64,000 nt of DNA from contig JBFXCS010000004.1 in assembly GCA_050181915.1 (NCBI GenBank), forward strand, positions 186,001 through 250,000. The letters are read 5' to 3'. The notes under the pieces were generated by a model. That model was not told the origin of the DNA. It saw nothing but the letters and a program-made list of their open reading frames with translations, and made no database searches. The position numbers and the translations under genes are program-made. This document shows, piece after piece, positions 1-8,301 of the stretch; the stretch's first letter is position 1; each line of letters begins with the position of its first letter. The stretch comes from JBFXCS01 sp050181915. Lineage in GTDB: Bacteria > Actinomycetota > Thermoleophilia > Miltoncostaeales > Miltoncostaeaceae.

Positions 1-1
1 G

Positions 2-106
2 ATCACCTTCCGCGAGCGCGAGCGCGGGACCTCGAAGATGAGCCGCCGCATCGTGTGGGAGGCCGCCCTGCTCGTGCCGCGCCTGCGCCGCTCCCTGGGC
101 GGCTGA
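2..106 (+). CDS. C-terminal fragment of a polyprenol-phosphate mannosyl/glycosyltransferase (GT2)
   Basis: Only the last 34 codons are in the window; the 5' end lies to the left. The visible tail reads ITFRERERGTSKMSRRIV and then an EA-rich helix. The F.(E/D)R..G.SKMS signature is typical of the C-terminal end of DPM1/Ppm1-like GT2 enzymes, which load mannose or glucose onto polyprenyl phosphate at the inner membrane face. The family call rests on this short motif. The next gene, an O-antigen-ligase-like protein, faces it convergently, so a shared role in envelope glycan assembly is only inferred. Confidence 0.55.
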   Translation: MTFRERERGTSKMSRRIVWEAALLVPRLRRSLGG

Positions 107-137
107 CCGCCGGCCGCGCGCGGTCCGGGGCCGGTCG

Positions 138-2042
138 CTACTGCGCGGCGCGCAGGGCGGCGTCCGGGTCCTGGGGGTCGAGCTCGTGCACCCGCCTCCA
201 CGCCTGCGCGGCGCGCGGGTCGTCGCCGTAGAAGTCCGCGAGGTAGCGCCAGGCGACGGGGTTGTCCGGCTGCAGCCGGGTCGCGGCCAGGTAGCTGGCG
301 AGGGCGCGCCCCAGGTCCCCCTCGCTGGTCAGCGCCATCCCGCGCAGGGTCAGCGGCTCGAGCGACAGGGGGTTGGCGGTCCGGGCCCGGCCGGCCAGAT
401 CCAGGGCCGCCGCGGGATCGTCGGCGGTCAGGGCGCGCTGGCCGGCGCGCACCTCGTGCGCCGACCACCACGGCAGGGTGGCCGAGCCCACGGCCAGCAG
501 CGTCACGGCCGTGATCAGGCCGATCGCGAGGCCGCCGGGGCGCGCGCGCCGGCGCTCCGGCCGCGGGCCCGCCGCGCTCAGCACCACCCCCGCCGCGGCG
601 AGCGCCGCGGTGGTGAGGGCCGGCACCGCCCACGACCAGTCGACGGCGGCCTGCAGCGCGAACGCGCCCAGGACGGCGATCGGCAGCCCGATCTCCGGCC
701 CCGCGTCGCGGCCGGCGCTGCGCAGCACGCCCCACACGACCGCGGCGACGAGCGCCGCGAACAGGGCGAGGCCCACGATGCCCAGCCCCGAGAGCATCCT
801 CAGCACGACGCCGTGCGGCTCGCGCGTGTTGAGCGCGTCGTCGCCGCTCAGCCGGTACCGCAGGTGGACCAGCGGGAAGCCGCCGGCGCCCTGGCCGACC
901 GCCGGCGAGTCCTCGAAGCCGCGCCAGGCCTCGCCCCACCAGGCCTTGCGCTGGTTGCCGGCCGTGTTCACCAGCCGCCCCGGGGTGTTGGCGACCGCGT
1001 CGCCCCCCTCGCCGCGGAACTCGGCGACCCGGTCGCCGGTCCAGCCGCGGCCGGTCGCCGTGCCGGACAGGACGCCGACCGCGGCGACCAGCAGCACCAG
1101 CCCGCCCACCAGCGCCGCGCGGCGCGTGCGCGCCCCTCCCAGGCCCAGCCGCCTCCACGTCCAGGCGAGGCCGGGGGCGAGCGCGGCCGCGAGCGCCACC
1201 CCCACCGCGAGGCGCCAGCCGAGCCCGGCGCCCGGGCCCTCGCGCAGATCGGTCGGCACGGCGTCGGTGGAGAGGGCGGTGTCGGTGAGCGCGAAGGCCG
1301 AGGGCAGCGCCGCGCCCACGACGCCGGCCGCCAGGGCCGAGAGCGCCGCCACCCGGCGCGGCAGGAACGCGACCGTGATGGCGACGGCCATCACCGCCGC
1401 CATCAGGCCGCCCCGGGAGTAGGTGAGCATCAGGGTGACGACGACGAGGCAGACGCCGGCGCCCGCGAGCGCGGCGGCCCAGGCGCGCCTGCGCGGCGCG
1501 CCGGCCGCCCACAGCAGGCCCGGCAGGGCGAACACCGCGACCAGGGCGAGGGCGTTCCAGTAACCCAGCGGGTCGGCGAGCCGCGCCGGGTCGGCGTCGG
1601 AGCCGAGCCGGCCCGGCAGCACCTTGTGGGCCAGGGCGAGCAGGATCGCGGGCATCGCGGCCAGGGCCAGGCCGATGCCCAGGCCGATGGGCGCCCGCGG
1701 CACCAGCGCGCCGAGCGCGAGGCCCAGGATCAGGGCGGCGAGGTAGGTGAGCCCCCGGTTGGCGTCGATCCAGGCGAGGTCCGGGGCGGCGGCCCAGGCG
1801 ATGGAGAGGGCCGACCAGACGGCCAGCCCGGCGGTGGCGCCGAGGGCCACGAGAGCCGGCGCCGACCGCAGGGCCCCCTCGCGCCAGGCCGCGATCAGCA
1901 CCGCCGCGGCGAGCGGGGCGCCCAGGGCCAGCGCCAGGAACGCCGCCGTCGGGCCGGCGCCGCCCAGCCCGTCGCCGGGATCGATGCCGCCGCCGCCGCA
2001 CGAGAGCGCCGCCCAGCCGGCGAGCGCGACGGCGCCGAGCAT
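138..2042 (-). CDS. O-antigen ligase/Wzy-like polytopic membrane protein with C-terminal TPR repeats
   Basis: About 634 residues from the ATG at 2042. The frame stays open upstream, but that part is charged, low in hydrophobicity and overlaps the divergent gene's promoter, so I reject it. The N-terminal 500 residues hold roughly a dozen membrane segments and the LTYSRGG motif typical of Wzy/WaaL-type enzymes, which polymerise or ligate lipid-linked glycans on the outer membrane face. A soluble C-terminal segment of about 110 residues contains TPR-like helices (ALDLAGRARTANP, ALASYLAATRLQPDNPVAW). The long periplasm-side loop and the TPR tail resemble other actinobacterial O-antigen-ligase-family proteins. 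The glycan substrate is unknown. Confidence 0.75.
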   Translation of the reverse strand: MLGAVALAGWAALSCGGGGIDPGDGLGGAGPTAAFLALALGAPLAAAVLIAAWREGALRSAPALVALGATAGLAVWSALSIAWAAAPDLAWIDANRGLTYLAALILGLALGALVPRAPIGLGIGLALAAMPAILLALAHKVLPGRLGSDADPARLADPLGYWNALALVAVFALPGLLWAAGAPRRRAWAAALAGAGVCLVVVTLMLTYSRGGLMAAVMAVAITVAFLPRRVAALSALAAGVVGAALPSAFALTDTALSTDAVPTDLREGPGAGLGWRLAVGVALAAALAPGLAWTWRRLGLGGARTRRAALVGGLVLLVAAVGVLSGTATGRGWTGDRVAEFRGEGGDAVANTPGRLVNTAGNQRKAWWGEAWRGFEDSPAVGQGAGGFPLVHLRYRLSGDDALNTREPHGVVLRMLSGLGIVGLALFAALVAAVVWGVLRSAGRDAGPEIGLPIAVLGAFALQAAVDWSWAVPALTTAALAAAGVVLSAAGPRPERRRARPGGLAIGLITAVTLLAVGSATLPWWSAHEVRAGQRALTADDPAAALDLAGRARTANPLSLEPLTLRGMALTSEGDLGRALASYLAATRLQPDNPVAWRYLADFYGDDPRAAQAWRRVHELDPQDPDAALRAAQ

Positions 2043-2150
2043 CCACGGGTGCCGTGCGACCGCCCGCGACGGCGCGCGTTGTCGGCCTCCCGGGCCGCCG
2101 CTACGATCCGCGGCGCCCTGGGGGCGGTCGCCCCCCGCCTCCGTCAACTG

Positions 2151-2558
2151 GTGGCCGCTCTGCTCCGACGTCCCGCTGCGATCGTCCTCATCGTTGCGTC
2201 TGCGCTCCTCGGCCTGCCGGCGCTGGCACTCGCGGGCGGTCAGGACGTCCTGGACGATCTGAAGGATAACCGCATCGACGGGTGCTATTCGCGGGCCGAC
2301 TTCGCCGCGGCGATCAAGTCGCTCAAGCTCGAGGAGCGCCTCTACAGCGGGAAGGTCGAGATCCTCAACGGAGCCCTGGTCCGCCACGCCAAGGGCACGG
2401 ACGGCACCTGCGGGGTGCCCGCGCCCGCCGAGCCGGCGCGGGACGACTCCGGCGGCGATCGCTGGCTGTGGCTGGGCCTGGGCCTGGGCGTCGGCGTCGT
2501 CTCGGTGGGCGCCGGATGGGCGTCGCGGCGCCGTCCCGCGCCCGGCGCGGACGAGTAG
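2151..2558 (+). CDS. Secreted, membrane-anchored protein of unknown function
   Basis: 135 residues from a GTG at 2151. A signal peptide is visible (RRPAAIVLIVASALLGLPALALA), then a 75-residue exported region with two cysteines (DGCYSRADF and DGTCGVP) that could form a disulfide. A C-terminal transmembrane helix (WLWLGLGLGVGVVSVGAGW) and an RRR stop-transfer tail follow. I do not recognise a family. It lies 11 bases before lepB on the same strand, so the two are probably cotranscribed. The start is uncertain because no clear ribosome binding site precedes it. Confidence 0.6.
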   Translation: MAALLRRPAAIVLIVASALLGLPALALAGGQDVLDDLKDNRIDGCYSRADFAAAIKSLKLEERLYSGKVEILNGALVRHAKGTDGTCGVPAPAEPARDDSGGDRWLWLGLGLGVGVVSVGAGWASRRRPAPGADE

Positions 2559-2569
2559 GGTTCCCGCCG

Positions 2570-3130
2570 GTGAGACGACTCGTCAAGGACGTGCTGCTGC
2601 CGGTCGCCGTGGCCGTCGCGCTGGCGTTCGTGATCCAGGCGTCGGTGGCCAAGCCGTACGAGATCCCCACCGAGTCGATGGTGCCCACCATCAAGGCGAA
2701 CGACCGGATCATCGCGAACCGGCTCATCTACCGCTTCCGCGACATCGAGCGGGGCGACGTGATCGTGTTCGACCCGCCCCCCGCGGCCACCTCGACCTGC
2801 GGCGAGGCCGGCGGCGGCAACATCCCGTTCGTGAAGCGCGTCATCGGCCTGCCGGGCGACCGGGTGGCGGTGCGCGAGGACGGCGTGACCACGGTGAACG
2901 GCAGGCCCTTCGTCGTGAAGGCCGCGCTGCGGCCGAACTACGCGATCCGCTTCGCGGTGGTGCCGAAGGACGAGATCCTGGTGATGGGCGACAACCGGCC
3001 CGGCTCGTGCGACTCCCACCAGTGGGTCGACGCGTCGGGCGAGCCGGCCCCCTTCGTCCCCATGGACAACGTGATCGGGCAGGCGGAGGTCATCTACTGG
3101 CCCCTGTCTCACCTCAGCTTCCTCAGCTGA
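2570..3130 (+). CDS. lepB: Signal peptidase I
   Basis: 186 residues from a GTG at 2570. One N-terminal membrane helix (about residues 8-24) is followed by the type I signal peptidase boxes: Ser36 in PTESMVPT is the nucleophile, Lys89 in FVKRVIGLPGD is the general base, and MGDNRPGSCDS is box E. The enzyme cleaves signal peptides from Sec and Tat substrates on the outer membrane face. Length is normal for the short actinobacterial form. The last codons are part of a strong terminator-like hairpin, so the C-terminal residues are encoded inside that structure. Confidence 0.93.
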   Translation: MRRLVKDVLLPVAVAVALAFVIQASVAKPYEIPTESMVPTIKANDRIIANRLIYRFRDIERGDVIVFDPPPAATSTCGEAGGGNIPFVKRVIGLPGDRVAVREDGVTTVNGRPFVVKAALRPNYAIRFAVVPKDEILVMGDNRPGSCDSHQWVDASGEPAPFVPMDNVIGQAEVIYWPLSHLSFLS

Positions 3131-3142
3131 GGTGAGACAGGG
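3102..3142 (+). terminator. Perfect 16-bp hairpin overlapping the lepB stop codon
   Basis: Arms 3102-3117 and 3127-3142 are exact reverse complements around a 9-nt loop. The structure includes the last codons and the TGA of lepB. No U-tract follows, as is usual in this window. Confidence 0.75.
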
Positions 3143-3304
3143 AGGCGTCCCCCGTTCGGGGGGCGCGTCCGACGTGTGCGCGATCATCCCCTGGACCGAG
3201 CGGGAATCCCGCGTGGTGCCCTCTTGCATCTTCTGCCACGTGTGGAAGGATGCCCCTTCGCTACGCTGAATATGGGGTGGCGGGCACCCACGGCACACCA
3301 GGGA

Positions 3305-3310
3305 TAGCGT
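3305..3310 (+). promoter_or_regulatory. -10 hexamer of a probably leaderless nrdR promoter
   Basis: TAGCGT sits 7 nt before the nrdR ATG, with no ribosome binding site between. Transcription would start at or within a base or two of the ATG. A GGGTG-N5-CACCC inverted repeat (3275-3289) lies just upstream and could be an operator. I see no clear ACA-ATAT NrdR box. Confidence 0.5.
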
Positions 3311-3317
3311 TTACGAG

Positions 3318-3884
3318 ATGAACTGCCCATTTTGCGAAGGAGCCGACCACCGGGTCGTCGAGTCCCGCGTGGCCGACACGAAGGACGCGATCCGGCGTCG
3401 GCGCGAGTGCACCGGCTGCGGCAAGCGCTTCACGACCTACGAGCGGTGCGAGGAGATGCCGCTGGTGGTGGTGAAGAGCTCCGGCGACCGCGAGCCCTTC
3501 GACCGGGCGAAGCTGCTGGAGGGCCTGCAGCGGGCCTGCCACAAGCGCCCGGTGGCGATGGCGTCCATCGAGCTGTGCGTCCGCGACATCGAGGCGGAGC
3601 TGCGCAACCGGCTCCGCCACGAGGTGCGCAGCGCCCAGCTCGGCGAGCTCGCCCTGCGCCGGCTCAAGGAGATCGACCAGGTCGCCTACGTGCGCTTCGC
3701 GTCGGTCTACAGGGCGTTCGCGGACGTGGAGGAGTTCGAGGAGGAGCTGGCGCGGCTCGAGCGCGAGCCCCCGCTGCCCCGCGGACAGTTCCCGCTCGAC
3801 GACGACCTCTTCCAGGAGCTCTTCTCCCTGCCCGGCCCCGTCACGGCCACGACGACCGCCCAGGAGGCAACCGATGGCGACTGA
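3318..3884 (+). CDS. nrdR: Transcriptional repressor NrdR
   Basis: 188 residues. The N-terminal zinc ribbon has Cys3, Cys6, Cys31 and Cys34, followed by RFTTYER. An ATP-cone domain (about residues 49-139, with VVKSSGDREPFDRAKLLEGL) follows. NrdR senses ATP/dATP through this cone and represses ribonucleotide reductase genes. The protein is about 30 residues longer than the usual form because of an acidic C-terminal tail. Its stop lies 11 nt inside nrdJ, so the two are translationally coupled, a common actinobacterial nrdRJ arrangement. Confidence 0.96.
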   Translation: MNCPFCEGADHRVVESRVADTKDAIRRRRECTGCGKRFTTYERCEEMPLVVVKSSGDREPFDRAKLLEGLQRACHKRPVAMASIELCVRDIEAELRNRLRHEVRSAQLGELALRRLKEIDQVAYVRFASVYRAFADVEEFEEELARLEREPPLPRGQFPLDDDLFQELFSLPGPVTATTTAQEATDGD

Positions 3885-6771
3885 CGCGCCGCCGACGATC
3901 ACGGATCGCGCGCTCGGCATCGCCCGCCGCTTCACCGCGCCGGAGATGCACCCGTACGACGAGATCGCCTGGGGCCCACGGGAGGCCCGGATCGCCGAGC
4001 CCGCCAAGGACGGCGAGCCGGAGCGCGTCGTCTTCCACCAGAAGGACGTCGAGTTCCCGCTCGGCTGGTCGGACACCGCGGTGCGCATCGTCGCCTCGAA
4101 GTACTTCCGCTACGGCATGGACGACCCGCGCCGCGAGCGCAGCCTGCGCCAGGTCATCGACCGCGTGGTCGACACCATCCGCCACCATGGGGTGAAGGGC
4201 GGCTACTTCGCCGACGACGGCGAGGCCGAGACCTTCTCCCAGGAGCTGCGCCACATCCTCGTGACCCAGAAGGCGTCGTTCAACTCGCCGGTGTGGTTCA
4301 ACTGCGGCGTCGACGTCGCGGCGCGCGAGGCCGACCCGGATCGGATCCTCGACGTGGACGACCCGCCGGTCGATCGCGACGAGCCGCAGGTCAACCAGGC
4401 CTCGGCCTGCTTCATCCTCTCGGTCAACGACACGATGCCGTCGATCCAGCGCTGGATCGCCTCGGAGTCGGAGATCTTCCGGGGCGGCTCGGGCGCGGGC
4501 GTGAACCTGTCGCGGCTGCGCGGCGACGGCGAGGCGCTGTCGAACGGCGGCCAGGCCTCCGGGCCGGTCAGCTTCATGCGCTGGGCCGACTCGGGCGCGG
4601 GCTCGATCAAGTCCGGCGGCGGTACACGGCGCGCGGCGAAGATGGTGATCCTCGACGGCGACCACCCCGACATCCTCGAGTTCGTGCGCTGCAAGGCCCA
4701 CGAGGAGGCGAAGGCGTACGCCCTCGGCGAGCAGGGCTACGACCTCGGCCTCAACGGCGACGCGTGGCGGTCCATCCAGTTCCAGAACGCCAACAACTCG
4801 GTGCGGCTCAGCGACGAGTTCTTCCGCCGAGTCGAGGCCGGCGAGCAGTGGGAGACGCGCAACGTCTCCGACAAGACGGTGCGCGACCGGCTGCCCGCCG
4901 CGGAGCTGCTGCGCGAGATCTCGCAGGCCGCCTGGGTGTGCGGGGACCCGGGCCTGCAGTACGAGGACACCATCCAGAGGTGGCACACCAGCCCGAACGC
5001 GGGCCGCATCTCCGGCTCCAACCCGTGCTCGGAGTACATGCACATCGACGACTCCGCCTGCAACCTGGCGTCGATCAACCTGATGGCCTTCCTCGACGAC
5101 GACGGCGCCTTCCGGGTGGACGACTTCCGCCACACGGTGCGGGTGATGCTGACCGCGCAGGAGATCGTGGTGACGCCGGCCAGCTACCCCACCCGGCGTA
5201 TCGGCGACAACGCCCGCGCGTACCGCCAGCTGGGACTCGGCTTCACGAACCTCGGCTCGCTGCTGATGTGCCAGGGCCTGGCCTACGACTCGGACGGCGG
5301 CCGCGCCTGGGCCGGGTCGGTCACGGCGCTGCTCCAGGGCGAGGCCTACGCCCAGTCGGCGCGGATCGCCGCCCGGGTGGGCGCCTACGACGGCTACGAG
5401 GCCGACCGCGAGGCCCAGGACCGGGTGGTGCGCATGCACCGCGACGCGGCGCTCGACCTGCCGCGCTCCGGCCGCGGCAGCTACCACGAGGTGCGCGCCG
5501 CGGCCGCCGCGGCGCTCGACGACGCCGTCGCGCTGGGGCAGTCCGAGGGCCGCATCGGCGCCCCCGGGTACCGCAACGCCCAGGTCAGCGTGATCGCGCC
5601 GACCGGGACGATCAGCTTCATGATGGACGCCCAGACCACGGGCATCGAGCCGGCGATCGGCCTGGTGAGCTACAAGACCCTGGTCGGCGGGGGCTACATG
5701 AAGCTGGTCAACACCGACGTCCACCGGGCGCTGCGCTCCCTGGGCTACGACGAGGCGCAGCGGCAGGCGATCCTCGACCACATCGACGCGACCGGCGCCA
5801 TCGAGGGCGCTCCCGGCCTGGCCGAGGAGCACCTGCCGGTGTTCGACTGCGCCTTCGGCGTGCCCGGCGGGCGCACGATCGCGCCGGAGGGCCACGTGCG
5901 GATGATGGCCGCGGTGCAGCCGTTCGTGTCGGGCGCGATCAGCAAGACGGTGAACCTGCCGAACTCGGCCACGGTCGAGGACGTGAGCGACATCTACACG
6001 CTCGGCTGGAAGCTGGGCCTGAAGGCGATCGCGATCTACCGCGACGGCAGCAAGCGCACCCAGCCGCTGTCGACCACCGACTCCTCCGCCCAGAAGGCCG
6101 AGGCGGCGGTCGAGGGGGGCGGTACGCCGGCCCCGGTGCGCCGGCGTCTGCCGGACGACCGCGCCGCGCTCACCCACAAGTTCAGCGTCGGCGGGCAGGA
6201 GGGCTACATCACCGTCGGCCTGTACGAGGACGGCACCCCCGGCGAGGTGTTCGTGAAGATGAGCAAGCAGGGCTCGACCGTCTCGGGCCTGATGGACTCG
6301 GTGGCGATCGCCTGGTCGATGGCGCTGCAGCACGGCGTGCCGGTGGAGAGCCTGATCGCGAAGTACATCGACCACCGCTTCGAGCCGTCCGGCTTCACCG
6401 GCAACCCGCGCATCCCGATGGCCCGCTCGGTGGTGGACTACCTCGCCCGCTGGATGGCGTCGAAGTTCCTCTCCGAGGAGGACCAGCGCACGGCCGGGGT
6501 CCTGCCCCTGGCCGAGCCGCCGGCCGTCGAGGAGGCGGACGACGGGACCTCGGACGACCAGCTCGCCTTCGGCGAGGTGGCGGCGCCGCAGGACGCGGCG
6601 GCCGCGCCGCCCGCGCCGGCGAAGCCCGCGAACGGCAACGGCCACGGCGGCCCGAAGCTCTTCCTGCAGAGCACCGGCCAGGTGTGCAGCTCGTGCGGCA
6701 GCTCGGACCTGGTGAGGGCGGGCAGCTGCCTCACCTGCCGCACCTGCGGCAGCACCACCGGCTGCGGCTGA
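3874..6771 (+). CDS. nrdJ: Vitamin B12-dependent (class II) ribonucleotide reductase
   Basis: 965 residues, full length. It reduces ribonucleotides using adenosylcobalamin as radical source, so it works with or without oxygen. Visible signatures are QASACFILSVND, GGSGAGVNLSRLR, the active-site NPCSEYMHID (Cys385), and APTGTISFMMDAQTTGIEP. The C-terminal end has CSSCGSSDL and CLTCRTCGSTTGCG, a zinc-ribbon and redox-cysteine tail typical of NrdJ. A ribosome binding site (GGAGG) lies inside the end of nrdR. Dependence on B12 ties it functionally to the cobalamin-riboswitch ECF transporter at 34.9-38.9 kb. Confidence 0.97.
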   Translation: MATDAPPTITDRALGIARRFTAPEMHPYDEIAWGPREARIAEPAKDGEPERVVFHQKDVEFPLGWSDTAVRIVASKYFRYGMDDPRRERSLRQVIDRVVDTIRHHGVKGGYFADDGEAETFSQELRHILVTQKASFNSPVWFNCGVDVAAREADPDRILDVDDPPVDRDEPQVNQASACFILSVNDTMPSIQRWIASESEIFRGGSGAGVNLSRLRGDGEALSNGGQASGPVSFMRWADSGAGSIKSGGGTRRAAKMVILDGDHPDILEFVRCKAHEEAKAYALGEQGYDLGLNGDAWRSIQFQNANNSVRLSDEFFRRVEAGEQWETRNVSDKTVRDRLPAAELLREISQAAWVCGDPGLQYEDTIQRWHTSPNAGRISGSNPCSEYMHIDDSACNLASINLMAFLDDDGAFRVDDFRHTVRVMLTAQEIVVTPASYPTRRIGDNARAYRQLGLGFTNLGSLLMCQGLAYDSDGGRAWAGSVTALLQGEAYAQSARIAARVGAYDGYEADREAQDRVVRMHRDAALDLPRSGRGSYHEVRAAAAAALDDAVALGQSEGRIGAPGYRNAQVSVIAPTGTISFMMDAQTTGIEPAIGLVSYKTLVGGGYMKLVNTDVHRALRSLGYDEAQRQAILDHIDATGAIEGAPGLAEEHLPVFDCAFGVPGGRTIAPEGHVRMMAAVQPFVSGAISKTVNLPNSATVEDVSDIYTLGWKLGLKAIAIYRDGSKRTQPLSTTDSSAQKAEAAVEGGGTPAPVRRRLPDDRAALTHKFSVGGQEGYITVGLYEDGTPGEVFVKMSKQGSTVSGLMDSVAIAWSMALQHGVPVESLIAKYIDHRFEPSGFTGNPRIPMARSVVDYLARWMASKFLSEEDQRTAGVLPLAEPPAVEEADDGTSDDQLAFGEVAAPQDAAAAPPAPAKPANGNGHGGPKLFLQSTGQVCSSCGSSDLVRAGSCLTCRTCGSTTGCG

Positions 6772-6779
6772 GTCTCGCC

Positions 6780-6811
6780 GGGGCTCCGGGTCCGAGCGGG
6801 CCCGGAGCCCC
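6780..6811. terminator. Bidirectional terminator hairpin between nrdJ and the aldo/keto reductase
   Basis: GGGGCTCCGGG (6780-6790) and CCCGGAGCCCC (6801-6811) form an 11-bp perfect stem with a 10-nt loop between two convergent genes. Confidence 0.8.
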
Positions 6812-6834
6812 GCCGGCGTCCCCGGCGCCGACCG

Positions 6835-7980
6835 TCACATCGTCTTGACCAGGTCCCGGTCGGGATCGATGCCGGACCGCTCGGCCACGTCGCGCAGCTC
6901 GTCGGTCACGGGCCACGAGTCGGGGCGCTCGTCGCCCTCGTGGGCGGGGGTGCCGCCCTTCAGCGCCATGCAGCCGGCGTTGTCGCCGATCGCCTCGATC
7001 GCGGCGAGCTCGTCCGCGCTGAGCAGGATCTCGCGCGGGGTGGCGGCGAGGTCGGCGCGCTTGTCCTCGACCGGCCGGGCGCCCGCGCCGGGCTCCTGGA
7101 TCAGGGTGGGCACGACGCAGGCGACCGGCTTCTGCGCCAGCGTCCACTGGCAGGCGAGCTGGAGGGTGGTGAGGCCGTGCCGCTCGGCGAGGGGACGCAG
7201 GCGCGCGAGGCGGTCGCGCCCCTGCGCGACCCAGCCGGCGGGCCGGAACGAGCGGTGGTCGAAGGAGGGCAGCTCCTCCTCGTCCGGCACGTCGCCGTGG
7301 AAGACGCCGCCGTGGTCGACGACCCGCGCGATGGCCCGGATGCCGTGGCGCCGCAGGGCGGGAAGCACCAGGCGGGCCGGCCACGGCTCGAACGGGCTGA
7401 GGATGATCATGGCCCAGTCGATGCGGTCGCCGAAGCGCTCGACGCAGTCGATGAGGTCGAGCGTGTACCCGTTGGCCGGCCCCGGCGCGACGCCGACGGC
7501 GCCGGTGAGGCCCTCGTCGCGCAGGCCGGCCATGGCGTCCCACACCGCCTCGGAGGTGTAGCCCACGCGGTCCGGGTTGTGCAGCAGCAGCACGTCGAAG
7601 CGGTCGGTGCCGCAGCGCTCGAGGCTGCGCTCGGCGGCCTCGCGCAGGTACGACGCGTATCCGTCCGGCCCGCGCAGCGACCGGTCGGTGAAGCGCGGGT
7701 AGCCCTTCGAGCCCTGCCGCTCGCCGCGGTAGAAGTCGTGCCCCACCGCGCCGACCAGCGCGTACGAGTCGCGGTCGAGGCCGGCCAGCGCCCGGCCCAC
7801 GAGGAGGTCCGCCGCGCCGGCGCCGTAGGCGTCCGCGGTGATCACCGTGTCGATCGCCGCGTCCGGCCGCAGCAGCGCCGCGACGCGCTCCTCCTCCAGG
7901 GGGAGGCCGAAGTGCATGTGGATCCCGCCGCTCCAGGAGCCGAGGGCGAGATGGCCGGGCTCGGTCACGGCTTCGATCAT
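6835..7980 (-). CDS. Aldo/keto reductase family protein
   Basis: 381 residues from the ATG at 7980. It has the AKR barrel pattern: an N-terminal LALGSWSGGIHMHFGLP strand-loop, DTVITADAYGAGAADLLVGRAL (catalytic Asp/Tyr region), FDVLLLHNPDR, and the NADP-binding end with LACQWTLAQKPVACVVPTLIQ. It resembles the aldose 1-dehydrogenase / L-fucose dehydrogenase branch, which oxidises or reduces sugars or aldehydes with NAD(P). Substrate unknown. It is divergent from the PQQ-type propeller protein and shares with it an intergenic region containing two CACCCG-NN-CGGGTG-like repeats. Confidence 0.8.
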   Translation of the reverse strand: MIEAVTEPGHLALGSWSGGIHMHFGLPLEEERVAALLRPDAAIDTVITADAYGAGAADLLVGRALAGLDRDSYALVGAVGHDFYRGERQGSKGYPRFTDRSLRGPDGYASYLREAAERSLERCGTDRFDVLLLHNPDRVGYTSEAVWDAMAGLRDEGLTGAVGVAPGPANGYTLDLIDCVERFGDRIDWAMIILSPFEPWPARLVLPALRRHGIRAIARVVDHGGVFHGDVPDEEELPSFDHRSFRPAGWVAQGRDRLARLRPLAERHGLTTLQLACQWTLAQKPVACVVPTLIQEPGAGARPVEDKRADLAATPREILLSADELAAIEAIGDNAGCMALKGGTPAHEGDERPDSWPVTDELRDVAERSGIDPDRDLVKTM

Positions 7981-8301
7981 GCCACCTCGACGGCGCCGGC
8001 TCGGGTCGCGACGGCCATCGGGGGAGGGTTGACATCCGTCGGCGGGGACGGCGACCCCGGGGCCCGTCGCCCTCACCCGCCCGGGTGAGGTGATCGCCCG
8101 GACGGGTGACGGGACCGCCGTCCGTCGCCCGGCGGCGTGAGAATCCCACGGTTACGCCGATGTTGCGGGTGGCGCGGTGCGATCCGGGCCCCGTTGCCCA
8201 CCCACCGGGGAGCGCGGGTGGGGTTGTGCGTTTCGGCGCGAGGTGCTCGCCCATAGCGTCCGGCCGGCTCATCCCGTGCCCCCCGACATCAGGAGAGTGA
8301 G
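7981..8301. other. Divergent intergenic region between the aldo/keto reductase and the PQQ-type protein
   Basis: About 320 bases with no coding potential I trust. It holds the paired inverted repeats listed separately, a TAGCGT hexamer (8254-8259) that could be the -10 of the rightward gene, and an AGGAGAG ribosome binding site just before 8302. Confidence 0.6.
8071..8110. promoter_or_regulatory. Two tandem CACCCG-NN-CGGGTG inverted repeats (candidate NarL-type operator)
   Basis: Site 1 has 9-bp arms CCTCACCCG (8071-8079) and CGGGTGAGG (8082-8090) with a 2-bp spacer. Site 2 is CCCG-GA-CGGGTGAC (8097-8110), partly degenerate on its left arm. The centres are 21 bp apart, two helical turns. A 7-2-7 inverted repeat is the known geometry for NarL-family regulators. 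The same motif recurs at 11231-11262. Confidence 0.55.

Noticed and set aside
186..1800. Long plus-strand frames opposite the O-antigen-ligase-like gene
   Set aside because: Low-complexity Arg/Gly/Ala/Pro translation, no start signals, and the minus-strand gene has clear membrane helices.
3143..3304. Possible cobalamin riboswitch before nrdR-nrdJ
   Set aside because: None of the B12 boxes (GCCACTG, GGGAA-CCGGTG, GAAGCCAGGAGAC) occurs here on either strand; GCCACGTGTGG is a short palindrome only.
3841..6645. A 934-codon open frame antisense to nrdJ
   Set aside because: Long antisense frames are expected in 74% GC DNA with strong third-position bias. The sequence is Arg/His/Ala/Gly/Val-rich with no motif, while nrdJ matches a known family end to end.
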